From contig SFXD01000056.1 in assembly GCA_004559785.1 (NCBI GenBank), forward strand, positions 1 through 14,962: a stretch of 14,962 nucleotides of DNA. The letters run 5' to 3'. Every line of letters begins with the position of its first letter. Position 1 is the first letter of the stretch. Of this stretch, positions 1 through 7,636 are shown piece after piece. A model generated the notes under the pieces. That model had not been told where the DNA came from. It did no database searches and was given only the letters and a program-made list of their open reading frames with translations. The position numbers and the translations under genes are program-made. Source of the DNA: a bacterium. GTDB taxonomy: Bacteria > Bacteroidota > Bacteroidia > Bacteroidales > Bacteroidaceae.

Positions 1-13
1 TAAGTTGTAGGTG

Positions 14-262
14 TTATCCGAAGTCATTCTGAAACATATTTGCATTTACCACTGCCTCATCTTCAACAAGGGTTTTCATCACTTTGCAGAATGCCTTGAC
101 CAAAAGTGACACAGGCATCAGTTTTTCGAATTTTGTCATAATCGCTTGTTGCTTTATTTTTGGAGTGCAAAACAAGCGACTATTAATGCCGTAGCCAACT
201 TTAGTTTGTAGTTCGCTGGTTTTGGTTTGTAGTTGCGTTATCGTTAAACAATCAACTTTGGG
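14..262 (-). pseudogene. Possible decayed or partial reading frame, unidentified
   Basis: On the minus strand one frame stays open for 82 codons from just after a TAG (263-265) to a TAA at 14-16. The only ATG is at 139, which would give a 41-aa product beginning MTKFEKLMPV. The codons before that ATG also read like protein: they encode two heptad-spaced LQTK units (LQTKTSE, LQTKVGY), which explains a 21-bp direct repeat at 203-213 and 224-234. The stretch is much more AT-rich than the confident genes. A frame that looks coding both before and after its only ATG suggests the 3' end of a gene that lost its 5' part, or a small gene with an unusual start. I do not recognise the family. It could also be chance. 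Confidence 0.25.
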
Positions 263-265
263 CTA

Positions 266-556
266 ATTTATAGAACACCCCTAAATCAAGTTGTAGATAT
301 GGCTTTCTTGTTTTTTTTGCAAAGGCATGAAAATATCTCGTATTTCCAAATGGCAGGGCACTTTCCATAGGTAAGGGCAAGCATAAGGCAGGATTTTCGC
401 CCAATAGCGATAGGACAGGCGAAATAAATAGCCAAATCCTGTCATAATTGATAAATTTTTCATAAATTTGCATCCGCCATGCGCCTATTTGCCTTGTTTG
501 GATGGCATGTGGCATATACATTATATATATAGTACATATACGATACAGACTCAAAG
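266..556. other. AT-rich intergenic region, no supported gene
   Basis: About 290 bp of AT-rich sequence lie between the possible decayed frame and the phosphoesterase gene. Minus-strand open frames cross it (for example 252-554), but they run through the likely 5' region of the next gene, are rich in rare residues, and match nothing I recognise. The last 50 bp contain alternating TA runs (512-540). TTTG tetramers occur at 488-491 and 497-500, but no good TAnnTTTG box follows at the right distance, so I do not call a promoter for the 557 gene, although one must lie in this stretch. Confidence 0.5.
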
Positions 557-1981
557 ATGAACAGGCGGGAGTTTATTCACAGGTCAGCACTTTTGGCAGG
601 AGCAGCTTGCGCAGGTGTGCAAATGCGGGCAGAGGACATGCTCGCTCTGGGAGAACCGTCCCTCGTGATAGGCATTCTCAGCGACATTCACGTCCGTGGC
701 GAGGAGACGGCAGAGGCCTTCGTGCACGCCCTTGAGTATTTCCGTGCGCAGAAGGTGGACGGAGTAATCATAGCCGGAGACATGGCGGACCAGGGGTTGG
801 AGCCGCAGCTGGAGGTGGTTGCCAAGGCATGGTACAGGGTCTTCCCCAAGGATCGCGGAATGGGAGGTAAACATACGGAGAAGCTTTTCGTATATGGCAA
901 TCACGACGTGCTGGCAGCTACGTGGAATGGTACGATAAAATCCGTAGGGGCAGACGTCGCCGAGAGGCTGGACATAGGCAAGCGTCCGGCAGAGATATGG
1001 AAGAAGTGTTTTCATGAGAAATATACCCCGATATGGATGAAGACCATCAAGGGCTACCATTTTGTGGGGGCGCACTGGCATGAAGGCAACATCCCGGGGC
1101 TGGAAGACTTCCTGCAGAACCACCATGACGAACTTAGTGGGGAACGCCCATTCTTCTATATACAGCATCCGCACCTGAAGAATACTTGCAATGGTCCCTG
1201 GGCATGGGGACAAGATGACGGTACCGTCACCAGCCTCATGTCGCACTACCGTAATGCCGTGGCATTCTCCGGACATAGCCATTCCCCCTTGGGTGACGAA
1301 AGGAATTTCTGGCAGGATACGTTTACCAGCATCGGAACCTCTTCGCTGAGTTACCTCTATCCGATGCCGGCGCGCGAGAATACATACCAAGATGACAGTT
1401 CTATCAAGCCACCTACGCAGATGGCAAAAATGGGATGCTCGGATGGCAGGCAGGGTATGCTGATGAAGGTGTTCGAGGACTGCCTGGTCTTCGAGCGCAG
1501 GGAGTTCGTCTACGATCAGGAGGTGGCTGACCCGTGGATAATGCCACTGCCTGTGTCGCAACGCAATCCCCTGACATTCGAGTACAGGGGCAGGATAGCT
1601 CCTGTGCCGCAGTTTGCAGCCGGCAGCAAGGCTATGGTAACACAGGCCCTGGGCAAGGACCGATATGGTACGGAGCAACAGCAGGTCACAGTACACTTTC
1701 CCAGCGTGCTTAAGAAGGACACTGGCGTGAGGGCTTTTGACTATGAGGTGCAGGTGGAATATGAGTGGCTTGACGTGAGGTTCGTCACAGGCACCAAGCG
1801 TGTCTTCTCTCCGCATTGCTATCTTGGTGAGGAAAAGGATGCTGGCGAGGTGGTGTGCGTGTATGGCTTAGGCGAGCTCCCCAAGGACTTCCGCTACCGT
1901 TTCGTGGTACGTCCATGCGAGTGCTTTGGCAAGAAGGGCGAGCCTATATATACCGATTGGATAGACGGCTCTGTATCATAA
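557..1981 (+). CDS. Calcineurin-like metallophosphoesterase with Tat-like leader
   Basis: The 474-aa product has the ordered metal-binding motifs of the calcineurin-like phosphoesterase fold: D43-x-H45 in LSDIH, D75 in GDMAD, N115-H116 in GNHD, H204/H206 in QHPHL, and H240-S-H242 in SGHSH. These residues normally bind a two-metal centre that hydrolyses phosphate mono- or diesters. The N-terminus (MNRREFIHRS, then ALLAGAACAG) pairs two arginines with a short hydrophobic stretch, which suggests Tat-dependent export to the periplasm. The C-terminal 200 residues (about 275-474) have no motif I can name. It lies 80 nt upstream of the GH32 gene on the same strand and is probably the first gene of a carbohydrate-processing transcript. 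The substrate is unknown; a phosphorylated glycan or a nucleotide is possible. Phosphoesterase identity is firm, specificity is not. Confidence 0.85.
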   Translation: MNRREFIHRSALLAGAACAGVQMRAEDMLALGEPSLVIGILSDIHVRGEETAEAFVHALEYFRAQKVDGVIIAGDMADQGLEPQLEVVAKAWYRVFPKDRGMGGKHTEKLFVYGNHDVLAATWNGTIKSVGADVAERLDIGKRPAEIWKKCFHEKYTPIWMKTIKGYHFVGAHWHEGNIPGLEDFLQNHHDELSGERPFFYIQHPHLKNTCNGPWAWGQDDGTVTSLMSHYRNAVAFSGHSHSPLGDERNFWQDTFTSIGTSSLSYLYPMPARENTYQDDSSIKPPTQMAKMGCSDGRQGMLMKVFEDCLVFERREFVYDQEVADPWIMPLPVSQRNPLTFEYRGRIAPVPQFAAGSKAMVTQALGKDRYGTEQQQVTVHFPSVLKKDTGVRAFDYEVQVEYEWLDVRFVTGTKRVFSPHCYLGEEKDAGEVVCVYGLGELPKDFRYRFVVRPCECFGKKGEPIYTDWIDGSVS

Positions 1982-2061
1982 GGGGGTGTGCCGTGTCGTG
2001 CAGCCATGCCATGCAGCACAAATCGATACAGACTACTTGAATACAATATAATATATCATCA

Positions 2062-3714
2062 ATGGCAAAAAAAGGTATATTGTTTGCAGCAATGCTGTCC
2101 GTATGTGCCGCAGTGGCGTCAGCGGCCGACTTGAAATTGAAGATTACCAAGAAGTACATTAATTTCCCTGTCTCACACAAGGTAGACCGACGTGCCATGA
2201 CACTCTCGGTAAGGGGACAGGAGCCATGCCGCTTTGTCATCAGGCTTGCCGATGGCGAGCCAGACTACTGGGTGTTCCGTGACGTGAGCAACCTGAAAGG
2301 CAAGACCGTTACCCTAAGCTACGAAGGCAGCGAGGCCGCCTTGGCAAAGGTTTATCAGGATGACCGCATAGCCGGGGAGGATGAGATATACAACGAGAAA
2401 TATCGCCCGCAGTATCATTTCACCACGCGCCGCGGTTGGATAAACGACCCCAACGGAATGGTATTCTACAAGGGAAAGTACCACTTGTTCTACCAGCATA
2501 ACCCTGCCGAGCGTGAGTGGGAGAACATGCACTGGGGGCATGCCGTTAGTACGGATCTTTTGCACTGGGAGGAACTGCCAGTTGCCCTGCACCCCGACAC
2601 CATAGGCACCATATTCTCAGGCTCTGCCGTCATCGACTATGGCAACACGGCTGGCTATAATGCCAAGGACGAACCGGCAATGGTAGCCTTCTATACGGCA
2701 GACCATCCCAAATCTCAGCGTCAGTGCATGGCGTACAGCCTCGACGAAGGCCTCACCTTCACCAAATATGAGGGTAATCCCATAATAGACTCATACGATA
2801 AATGGCAGAGCCACGACACGCGCGACCCCAAGGTTTTCTGGTATGCTCCGGGTGGGCATTGGGTGCTGGTACTGAATGAGCGCAATGGGCACTCGATATA
2901 CAATTCCAAGAACCTAAAGGACTGGACGTTCCAGAGTCATATCACAGGATTCTGGGAGTGTCCCGAGCTCTTTGAAATATCTGTTGACGGCAATGCCAAC
3001 AACAAGAAATGGGTGATGTGGGGCGCATCCGGGACGTACATGGTAGGAACGTTCGATGGCAAGAAGTTCACTCCCGAAACGACAAAGCTATGCAACCTCA
3101 ACGGCAGTGCATACGCAGCACAGGTGTTCAACAACATCTCTCCGGAAGACGGGCGTGTGATAAAGATGGCCTGGGGGCGCATTTCTTTCGACGACATGCC
3201 CTTCAACGGATGTATGCTGTTGCCGCAGGAGCAGATACTGAAAACGGTGAATGGCGGACTGAGGTTGGTCAGCAGGCCTGTCAAGGAGGTAGGGCAGTTG
3301 TTCACGGAAGCATATTCTGGTACGGACCTTACGGCCAGTCAGGCTAACGAGATAATGAAACGATTTGGCGGCAACGACGTGCTACGCATCCGCGCAACAT
3401 TCCGCCTGACCTATTCCACGGATGCCGGCATCAGCTATCGTGGGCAGAGACTCGTGAACTACGACATGAACGGCAACCGGCTAAACGGAGAGTTCTATGC
3501 AACCGAGGCGCCTGGAAGCATGGAACTGGATGCAGACATATATGTGGACCGTGGCATGGTAGAGGTTTACATTGACGGAGGTCTGTATTCGTATTCCATG
3601 AAGCGCGATGTGAAAAGCACCAATCCCGAGGGTTATGTGTTCTGGGGCAACCAACTGGAACTGAAAAACCTTGCGGTGTATACCGTGAAGTCGATTTGGG
3701 ACAATGGCAAGTAG
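2062..3714 (+). CDS. Glycoside hydrolase family 32, exported fructan hydrolase
   Basis: This 550-aa protein is a GH32 beta-fructosidase (levanase, inulinase or invertase type), which cleaves fructosyl linkages. The N-terminal hydrophobic segment ends in ASA at about residue 21, a Sec signal peptide. Residues 22-105 form an extra N-terminal domain of the sort found in Bacteroidota GH32 proteins (DUF4980-like, from memory). The five-bladed catalytic domain follows with its three acidic residues visible: D129 in WINDPNG (nucleophile), D255 in RDPKVFW (transition-state stabiliser) and E299 in WECPEL (acid/base). FSGSAV (185-190) is also family-typical. The C-terminal part (about 400-550) fits the GH32 beta-sandwich. 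The gene sits 80 nt after the phosphoesterase gene and 73 nt before the GH92 gene. Sucrose, levan and inulin cannot be told apart by eye. Confidence 0.95.
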   Translation: MAKKGILFAAMLSVCAAVASAADLKLKITKKYINFPVSHKVDRRAMTLSVRGQEPCRFVIRLADGEPDYWVFRDVSNLKGKTVTLSYEGSEAALAKVYQDDRIAGEDEIYNEKYRPQYHFTTRRGWINDPNGMVFYKGKYHLFYQHNPAEREWENMHWGHAVSTDLLHWEELPVALHPDTIGTIFSGSAVIDYGNTAGYNAKDEPAMVAFYTADHPKSQRQCMAYSLDEGLTFTKYEGNPIIDSYDKWQSHDTRDPKVFWYAPGGHWVLVLNERNGHSIYNSKNLKDWTFQSHITGFWECPELFEISVDGNANNKKWVMWGASGTYMVGTFDGKKFTPETTKLCNLNGSAYAAQVFNNISPEDGRVIKMAWGRISFDDMPFNGCMLLPQEQILKTVNGGLRLVSRPVKEVGQLFTEAYSGTDLTASQANEIMKRFGGNDVLRIRATFRLTYSTDAGISYRGQRLVNYDMNGNRLNGEFYATEAPGSMELDADIYVDRGMVEVYIDGGLYSYSMKRDVKSTNPEGYVFWGNQLELKNLAVYTVKSIWDNGK

Positions 3715-3787
3715 GCACTGCCAGCTTCCAGGAATCTAACATAGAATGACAACAAACCATATTAACGTCAAAATAAGTATCATTACA

Positions 3788-6061
3788 ATGAAGAAGAACT
3801 TTATTATCGTCATGTTCGTCCTAACGTCTGCAATACAGGCATTAGGCAAGATGGCCAAGATGGACTGCGTAGACTATGTCAACCCTCTGGTGGGAACAGA
3901 GTCTAAGTTCGAGTTATCCACCGGCAATACTTACCCCGCCATAGCCATGCCATGGGGTATGAATTTCTGGATGCCCCAGACTGGCAAGATGGGAGATGGG
4001 TGGGCGTATGTATACTGGCACGACAAGATACGCGGATTCAAGCAGACTCACCAGCCAAGTCCATGGATTAACGACTACGGGCAGTTTTCCATCATGCCCC
4101 AGACGGGCAATCCCGAGTTCGACCAGGACAAGCGTGCCTCATGGTTCTCGCATAAGTCCGAGATAGCCAAGCCGCATTACTATCGTGCATACCTTGCCGA
4201 CTACGACATAGTGGCAGAACTTGCACCTACGGAGCGTGCATGTGCCATGCGCTTCACTTTCCCTGAGACAGACAAAGCCAACATCATCGTGGATGCCTTC
4301 GACAGGGGAAGCCATGTACAGGTGATTCCTGAGAAGCGCATGATAGTGGGGTATACTACAAGGAACAGCGGTGGCGTCCCCGAGAATTTCAGGAACTATT
4401 TCGTCGTAGTGTTCGACAAACCCTTTACATACAAGGCGACAGTCACCAACGGAAATGTGGAGGCAGACAAGTTGCAGGCTACGGAAAACCATGTAGGTGC
4501 CATAGTGGGATTCAATACCCAAAGGGGCGAGCAGGTCAATGTGCAAGTAGCATCTTCCTTCATAAGCCAGGAGCAGGCATTGCTCAACCTAAAGGAAGTG
4601 GGCAATGACAGCTTCGACCAGGTCAGGGAGCGCGGTCGCAAGGCATGGAACGAGATACTTGGCAGGATAGAGGTGGAGGATGACAACATCGACCACCTGC
4701 GTACATTCTACTCGTGCCTCTATCGTGCCGTGCTGTTCCCACGCTCGTTCTACGAGAAGGATGCCAGTGGAAATGTCGTTCACTACAGCCCATACAACGG
4801 TCAGGTATTACCAGGCTATATGTTTACGGATACAGGCTTCTGGGATACTTTCAGGTGTCTGTTCCCCTTCCTCAACATGATGTACCCCTCTATGAACGAC
4901 AAGATGCAGGAGGGACTTGTCAACGCATACCTCGAGAGCGGCTTCCTGCCCGAGTGGGCCAGTCCCGGACATCGTGGCTGCATGGTGGGTAACAACTCTG
5001 CGTCCATTGTTGCTGACGCATACGTCAAGGGACGTAGGGGATATGACATCGACAAGCTGTGGGAGGCTGTGCTGCATGGTGCAAACAGCGTCCATCCCAA
5101 GGTGTCGTCAACCGGAAGGGCCGGCTACGAGCAGTACAACAGGCTCGGGTATGTGCCATGTGACGAATTGAGCCAGAGCGTGGCTCGTACCTTGGAGTAT
5201 GCCTATGACGACTGGTGCATATATACCCTTGGCAAGGCTCTCGGCCGGCCTGAGAGCGAGATTGCCGTATATGCCGAGCGTGCCAGGAACTACAGGAATG
5301 TGTTTGACCCGTCCATACGTCTCATGCGTGGCAAGGATTCTAAGGGAAACTTTGAGTCTCCGTTCAATCCCACTGACTGGGGGCGTTCCTTTACTGAAGG
5401 CGACACTTGGCATTGGACATGGTGCGTGTTCCACGACCCACAGGGACTTATCGACCTAATGGGAGGCAAGGACAGCTTCAACCAGATGATGGACTCTACC
5501 TTTATCGTACCTCCAGTGGCAAAGGAGCGCATGATACACGAGGAGCGTGAGATGCAAATCATGAACATGGGGCAGTATGCGCATGGCAACCAGCCAATCC
5601 AGCACATGATATACCTCTACAACTATATCGGACAGCCATGGAAGGCCCAGTATTGGCTGCGCGAGGTGATGGACAAACTCTACAGTGCTGGTCCTGACGG
5701 ATATTGCGGAGACGAGGACAACGGACAGACCTCTGCATGGTACGTCTTTTCCGCCCTTGGCTTCTATCCCGTATGCCCTGGCACCAACCAGTACGTGATG
5801 GGTACGCCATACTTCGACAAGGTAACACTGCACCTGGAAAATGGAAAGAAACTCGCCATAACAGCTTCCGACAATAGTACGGTCAACAAGTACGTGCAGA
5901 GCGTCAAGCTGGGCGGCAAGTCGTATTCCAAGAACTACTTCACGCACGACGACATCATGAAGGGAGGCAAGATAGAATTCCGCATGGGTGACAAGCCCAA
6001 CACCTCTCGCGGAACGGATGAGGCTGACTTCCCGTACTCGTTCTCCAACGAGACTAAGTGA
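3788..6061 (+). CDS. Glycoside hydrolase family 92 alpha-mannosidase
   Basis: The 757-aa product is a full-length GH92 enzyme, a calcium-dependent exo-alpha-mannosidase that acts in the periplasm or at the cell surface on mannans or N-glycans. I chose the ATG at 3788 because it begins a typical signal peptide (MKKNFIIVMFVLTSAIQALG); an in-frame ATG at 3746 would put 14 polar residues before it. The N-terminal beta-sandwich opens with YVNPLVGTE (30-38). The (alpha/alpha)6 barrel contains DTGFWDTFR (348-356), FLPEWASPGHRG (386-397), FTEGDTWHWTW with E537 as the likely general acid, and GDEDNGQ (641-647) with D642/D644 as the likely base pair. The segment HGNQPIQH (599-606) has Gln602 where I recall Glu in alpha-1,2-specific members, so linkage preference may differ. 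It is followed after 53 nt by a phosphatase-fold gene. Confidence 0.95.
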   Translation: MKKNFIIVMFVLTSAIQALGKMAKMDCVDYVNPLVGTESKFELSTGNTYPAIAMPWGMNFWMPQTGKMGDGWAYVYWHDKIRGFKQTHQPSPWINDYGQFSIMPQTGNPEFDQDKRASWFSHKSEIAKPHYYRAYLADYDIVAELAPTERACAMRFTFPETDKANIIVDAFDRGSHVQVIPEKRMIVGYTTRNSGGVPENFRNYFVVVFDKPFTYKATVTNGNVEADKLQATENHVGAIVGFNTQRGEQVNVQVASSFISQEQALLNLKEVGNDSFDQVRERGRKAWNEILGRIEVEDDNIDHLRTFYSCLYRAVLFPRSFYEKDASGNVVHYSPYNGQVLPGYMFTDTGFWDTFRCLFPFLNMMYPSMNDKMQEGLVNAYLESGFLPEWASPGHRGCMVGNNSASIVADAYVKGRRGYDIDKLWEAVLHGANSVHPKVSSTGRAGYEQYNRLGYVPCDELSQSVARTLEYAYDDWCIYTLGKALGRPESEIAVYAERARNYRNVFDPSIRLMRGKDSKGNFESPFNPTDWGRSFTEGDTWHWTWCVFHDPQGLIDLMGGKDSFNQMMDSTFIVPPVAKERMIHEEREMQIMNMGQYAHGNQPIQHMIYLYNYIGQPWKAQYWLREVMDKLYSAGPDGYCGDEDNGQTSAWYVFSALGFYPVCPGTNQYVMGTPYFDKVTLHLENGKKLAITASDNSTVNKYVQSVKLGGKSYSKNYFTHDDIMKGGKIEFRMGDKPNTSRGTDEADFPYSFSNETK

Positions 6062-6114
6062 TTCGTGATATCAAGACAGGCAAATACTAAACATATTCTA
6101 TTAATACTTTCACG

Positions 6115-7026
6115 ATGAAACGTATTTCAATTTCGGCATTGACCCTGATAATGGCAGTAGCCGTCAATGCACAGCAACTCTTCGTAGGTACCTACAACAT
6201 ACGTCAGCACAACAATGGCGATGAGAAGGCTGGCAACGTATGGTCCACAAGGTGTAAGGTTATCTGCGACCAGGTCAATTTCGAGTCGCCCGATGCTTTC
6301 GGCACACAGGAGGCGTTTGTACACCAGCTGCATGACATGCAGGCAAACCTTGACAACTACGACTATATAGGAGTCGGACGTGACGATGGCAAGGAGGGTG
6401 GTGAGCATTCTGCGATATTCTACAAGAAGGACAGGCTCAAACTGCTGGATAGCGGCAATTTCTGGCTCAATGAGACTCCCGATGTTCCGTGCAAGGGATG
6501 GGATGCAGCCTGCGTGCGTATATGCTCGTGGGGAGAGTTCAAGCAGGTGAAGGGCAAATTGCGCTTTTTCTATTTCAATCTCCACATGGATCATGTAGGT
6601 ATAGTAGCAAGACGTGAAGCCGCCAAATTGATAGTAAAGAAGATCCGGGAGATTGCAAAGGGTGCTCCCGTAGTGGTTACAGGCGACTTCAACGTTGACC
6701 AGAGCAACGAGATTTTCAGGATTTTCACCGATTCTGGTATCTTGAAAGACAGTTATTCCGCATCCCGTCTTAAGTTTGCAGAGAATGGAACGTTCAACTC
6801 TTTCGACACCAATCTATGGAGTGAGTCACGCATCGACCATGTCTTTGTGTCTCCCAATTTCGAGGTGGATAGATATGGAATTCTCACCAATTCATATTGG
6901 ACAGACAAGCCTTCAGGCAGCCAGAAGGGAAAGGATGCACCTGGCGAAATCGACTTCCGCAAGAAGGAACGTAGGGCTCCGTCCGACCACTACCCGGTGA
7001 TGGTACACATGGAGTACAAGAAATGA
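6115..7026 (+). CDS. Exported endonuclease/exonuclease/phosphatase-family enzyme
   Basis: This 303-aa protein has a Sec signal peptide (MKRISIS then a hydrophobic run to VNA, residue 19) and the complete EEP (DNase I-like) active site: N28 in GTYNIR, E66 in GTQEA, H157 in NLHMDH, D191 and N193 in TGDFNVD, D241-H242 in SRIDHVFV, and D291-H292 in SDHYPV. The fold hydrolyses phosphodiesters or phosphomonoesters with Mg2+. Export together with GH92 makes a sugar-phosphate or phosphoglycan substrate more likely than DNA; a comparable pairing of GH92 and an EEP protein is present, as I recall, in the yeast-mannan loci of Bacteroides thetaiotaomicron. It is the last gene of the first + strand cluster and faces a convergent lipoprotein gene. 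The family is clear; the substrate is inference. Confidence 0.92.
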   Translation: MKRISISALTLIMAVAVNAQQLFVGTYNIRQHNNGDEKAGNVWSTRCKVICDQVNFESPDAFGTQEAFVHQLHDMQANLDNYDYIGVGRDDGKEGGEHSAIFYKKDRLKLLDSGNFWLNETPDVPCKGWDAACVRICSWGEFKQVKGKLRFFYFNLHMDHVGIVARREAAKLIVKKIREIAKGAPVVVTGDFNVDQSNEIFRIFTDSGILKDSYSASRLKFAENGTFNSFDTNLWSESRIDHVFVSPNFEVDRYGILTNSYWTDKPSGSQKGKDAPGEIDFRKKERRAPSDHYPVMVHMEYKK

Positions 7027-7050
7027 CAGCCTCCTTACTATCAAGACATG

Positions 7051-7120
7051 ACGGCGACCTCCTGTTCCAACATGGAGCAGGGGGTGCTGTCGTCGATACA
7101 TCCTCGCCGGAGGTCGTCGC
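7051..7120 (+). other. Potential structured RNA in 3' UTR of the EEP gene
   Basis: By hand the + strand RNA folds into a compact three-way shape. The outer stem pairs 7052-7061 with 7110-7119, including one G-U. Hairpin two is 7062-7068 with 7074-7080 (one G-U, loop AACAT). A weaker third hairpin pairs about 7081-7086 with 7099-7104 and has two G-U pairs. The wobble pairs would become C-A mismatches on the other strand, so the + strand is favoured. No U-tract follows, so it is not a standard intrinsic terminator. It may be a stabilising 3' end, a rho-associated end, or chance. Confidence 0.3.
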
Positions 7121-7160
7121 AACTTGACCACAATGAAGATGGCCCTTGCTGCACACACAC

Positions 7161-7190
7161 AAAAAAAGCGGCATCAATTACGATGTCGCC
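7161..7190 (-). terminator. Rho-independent terminator for the Cys-rich lipoprotein gene
   Basis: Read on the minus strand, GCGACATC (7189-7182) pairs with GATGCCGC (7175-7168) over 8 positions with one A-C mismatch, around a 6-nt loop. Seven T residues (7167-7161) follow immediately. The stem starts 28 nt past the stop codon of the lipoprotein gene, as expected for its intrinsic terminator. Confidence 0.7.
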
Positions 7191-7217
7191 TTAATGTGAT
7201 TTTGTCCTTGTTTTGGA

Positions 7218-7427
7218 TTATTCAGCACAAGGAGCGGAGCAAGAATCTACTGTGCAGGTGTCACCAGCGCAGCAAGAATCTGCCTCAGCGCAACAAGTCT
7301 CTTCAACAGCTACCTCTTCGGTATCAACTGTGCAAGAATCTGCGCAAGCACCATTCTTAGTGCAGTTACCACATGAAGCGAAAGATACAGCTACAACAGC
7401 TGCAAACAAAAATGCTACCTTTTTCAT
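7218..7427 (-). CDS. Small cysteine-rich putative lipoprotein
   Basis: The gene encodes 69 residues. The N-terminus is MKKV plus a hydrophobic stretch ending in FASC, a lipobox with Cys19 as the predicted lipidated residue, so the mature protein should sit in the inner or outer membrane facing the periplasm. The mature part is about 50 residues with ten further cysteines (22, 28, 32, 45, 46, 52, 53, 58, 63, 67) and many Asp/Glu, and it contains almost no other hydrophobic residues. ADSC (29-32, 49-52) and CTVD (32-35, 58-61) recur, and the 10-mer GCAAGAATCT appears on the + strand at 7239, 7272 and 7332, in phase, so the gene grew by small internal duplications. It has its own promoter and terminator and is not in an operon. 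Metal binding or redox buffering is plausible but unproven. I know no named family. Confidence 0.8.
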   Translation of the reverse strand: MKKVAFLFAAVVAVSFASCGNCTKNGACADSCTVDTEEVAVEETCCAEADSCCAGDTCTVDSCSAPCAE

Positions 7428-7478
7428 TTTTTTGCTTTTTTAAATCTGTATAACAATCATTTGCTTATTAAAACGGTG

Positions 7479-7486
7479 CAAAGGTA
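7479..7486 (-). promoter_or_regulatory. -7 box of the Cys-rich lipoprotein promoter
   Basis: Read on the minus strand this is TACCTTTG, an exact match to the Bacteroidota -7 consensus TAnnTTTG. It implies a transcript start near 7470 and a leader of roughly 45 nt. There is no TTTG at the usual upstream spacing, so the -33 element is weak or absent and an activator may be needed. Confidence 0.55.
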
Positions 7487-7601
7487 CGGACTTTTTCCAT
7501 ACGTTGTACACTTTTTGAGCTTTTTTTTTCTATAAAATGGAACGTTTTTCTTTAACTATTTGATAATCAGTTGTGCGTAAAAAGATGTTTTGGCTGATTT
7601 T

Positions 7602-7632
7602 TTTGCTGTTTCATGATTTTTCCGTAATTTTG
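7602..7632 (+). promoter_or_regulatory. mtaB promoter, TTTG-N19-TAATTTTG, almost leaderless
   Basis: TTTG at 7602-7605 and TAATTTTG at 7625-7632 match the Bacteroidota -33 and -7 elements with an exact 19-bp spacer. The mtaB ATG begins at 7637, only 4 nt after the -7 box. With a usual start a few nucleotides past the box, the transcript would begin at or next to the start codon. Confidence 0.7.
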
Positions 7633-7636
7633 TACC

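Noticed and set aside
142..179. Inverted repeat TCGCTTGTT/AACAAGCGA as an IS end or operator
   Set aside because: It is 9 bp with a 20-nt loop, with no transposase or target duplication; it lies within the same possible open frame and may be chance.
203..234. 21-bp-spaced direct repeats resembling a CRISPR fragment or operator
   Set aside because: There are only two imperfect copies, and they are in phase with an open frame encoding heptads, which explains the spacing better.
252..554. 100-codon minus-strand open frame left of the first gene
   Set aside because: No domain or signal is recognisable, and it covers the expected promoter and leader of the + strand gene at 557.
584..1816. 410-codon minus-strand open frame opposite the phosphoesterase gene
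   Set aside because: It mirrors a complete calcineurin-fold gene with all catalytic motifs on the + strand; the translation is His/Cys/Leu-rich with no recognisable domain.
541..2034. 11-mer CGATACAGACT shared upstream of the genes at 557 and 2062
   Set aside because: Matches of 11 bases are expected by chance in 15 kb, and the distances to the start codons differ (5 and 27 nt).
3746..3787. Upstream ATG for the GH92 gene
   Set aside because: It would add 14 polar residues before a good signal peptide that starts at 3788.
7124..7443. Two + strand open frames (78 and 76 codons) over the lipoprotein region
   Set aside because: The minus-strand frame has a lipobox, promoter and terminator; the + frames are Gln/Ser-rich mirror images of the Cys codons.
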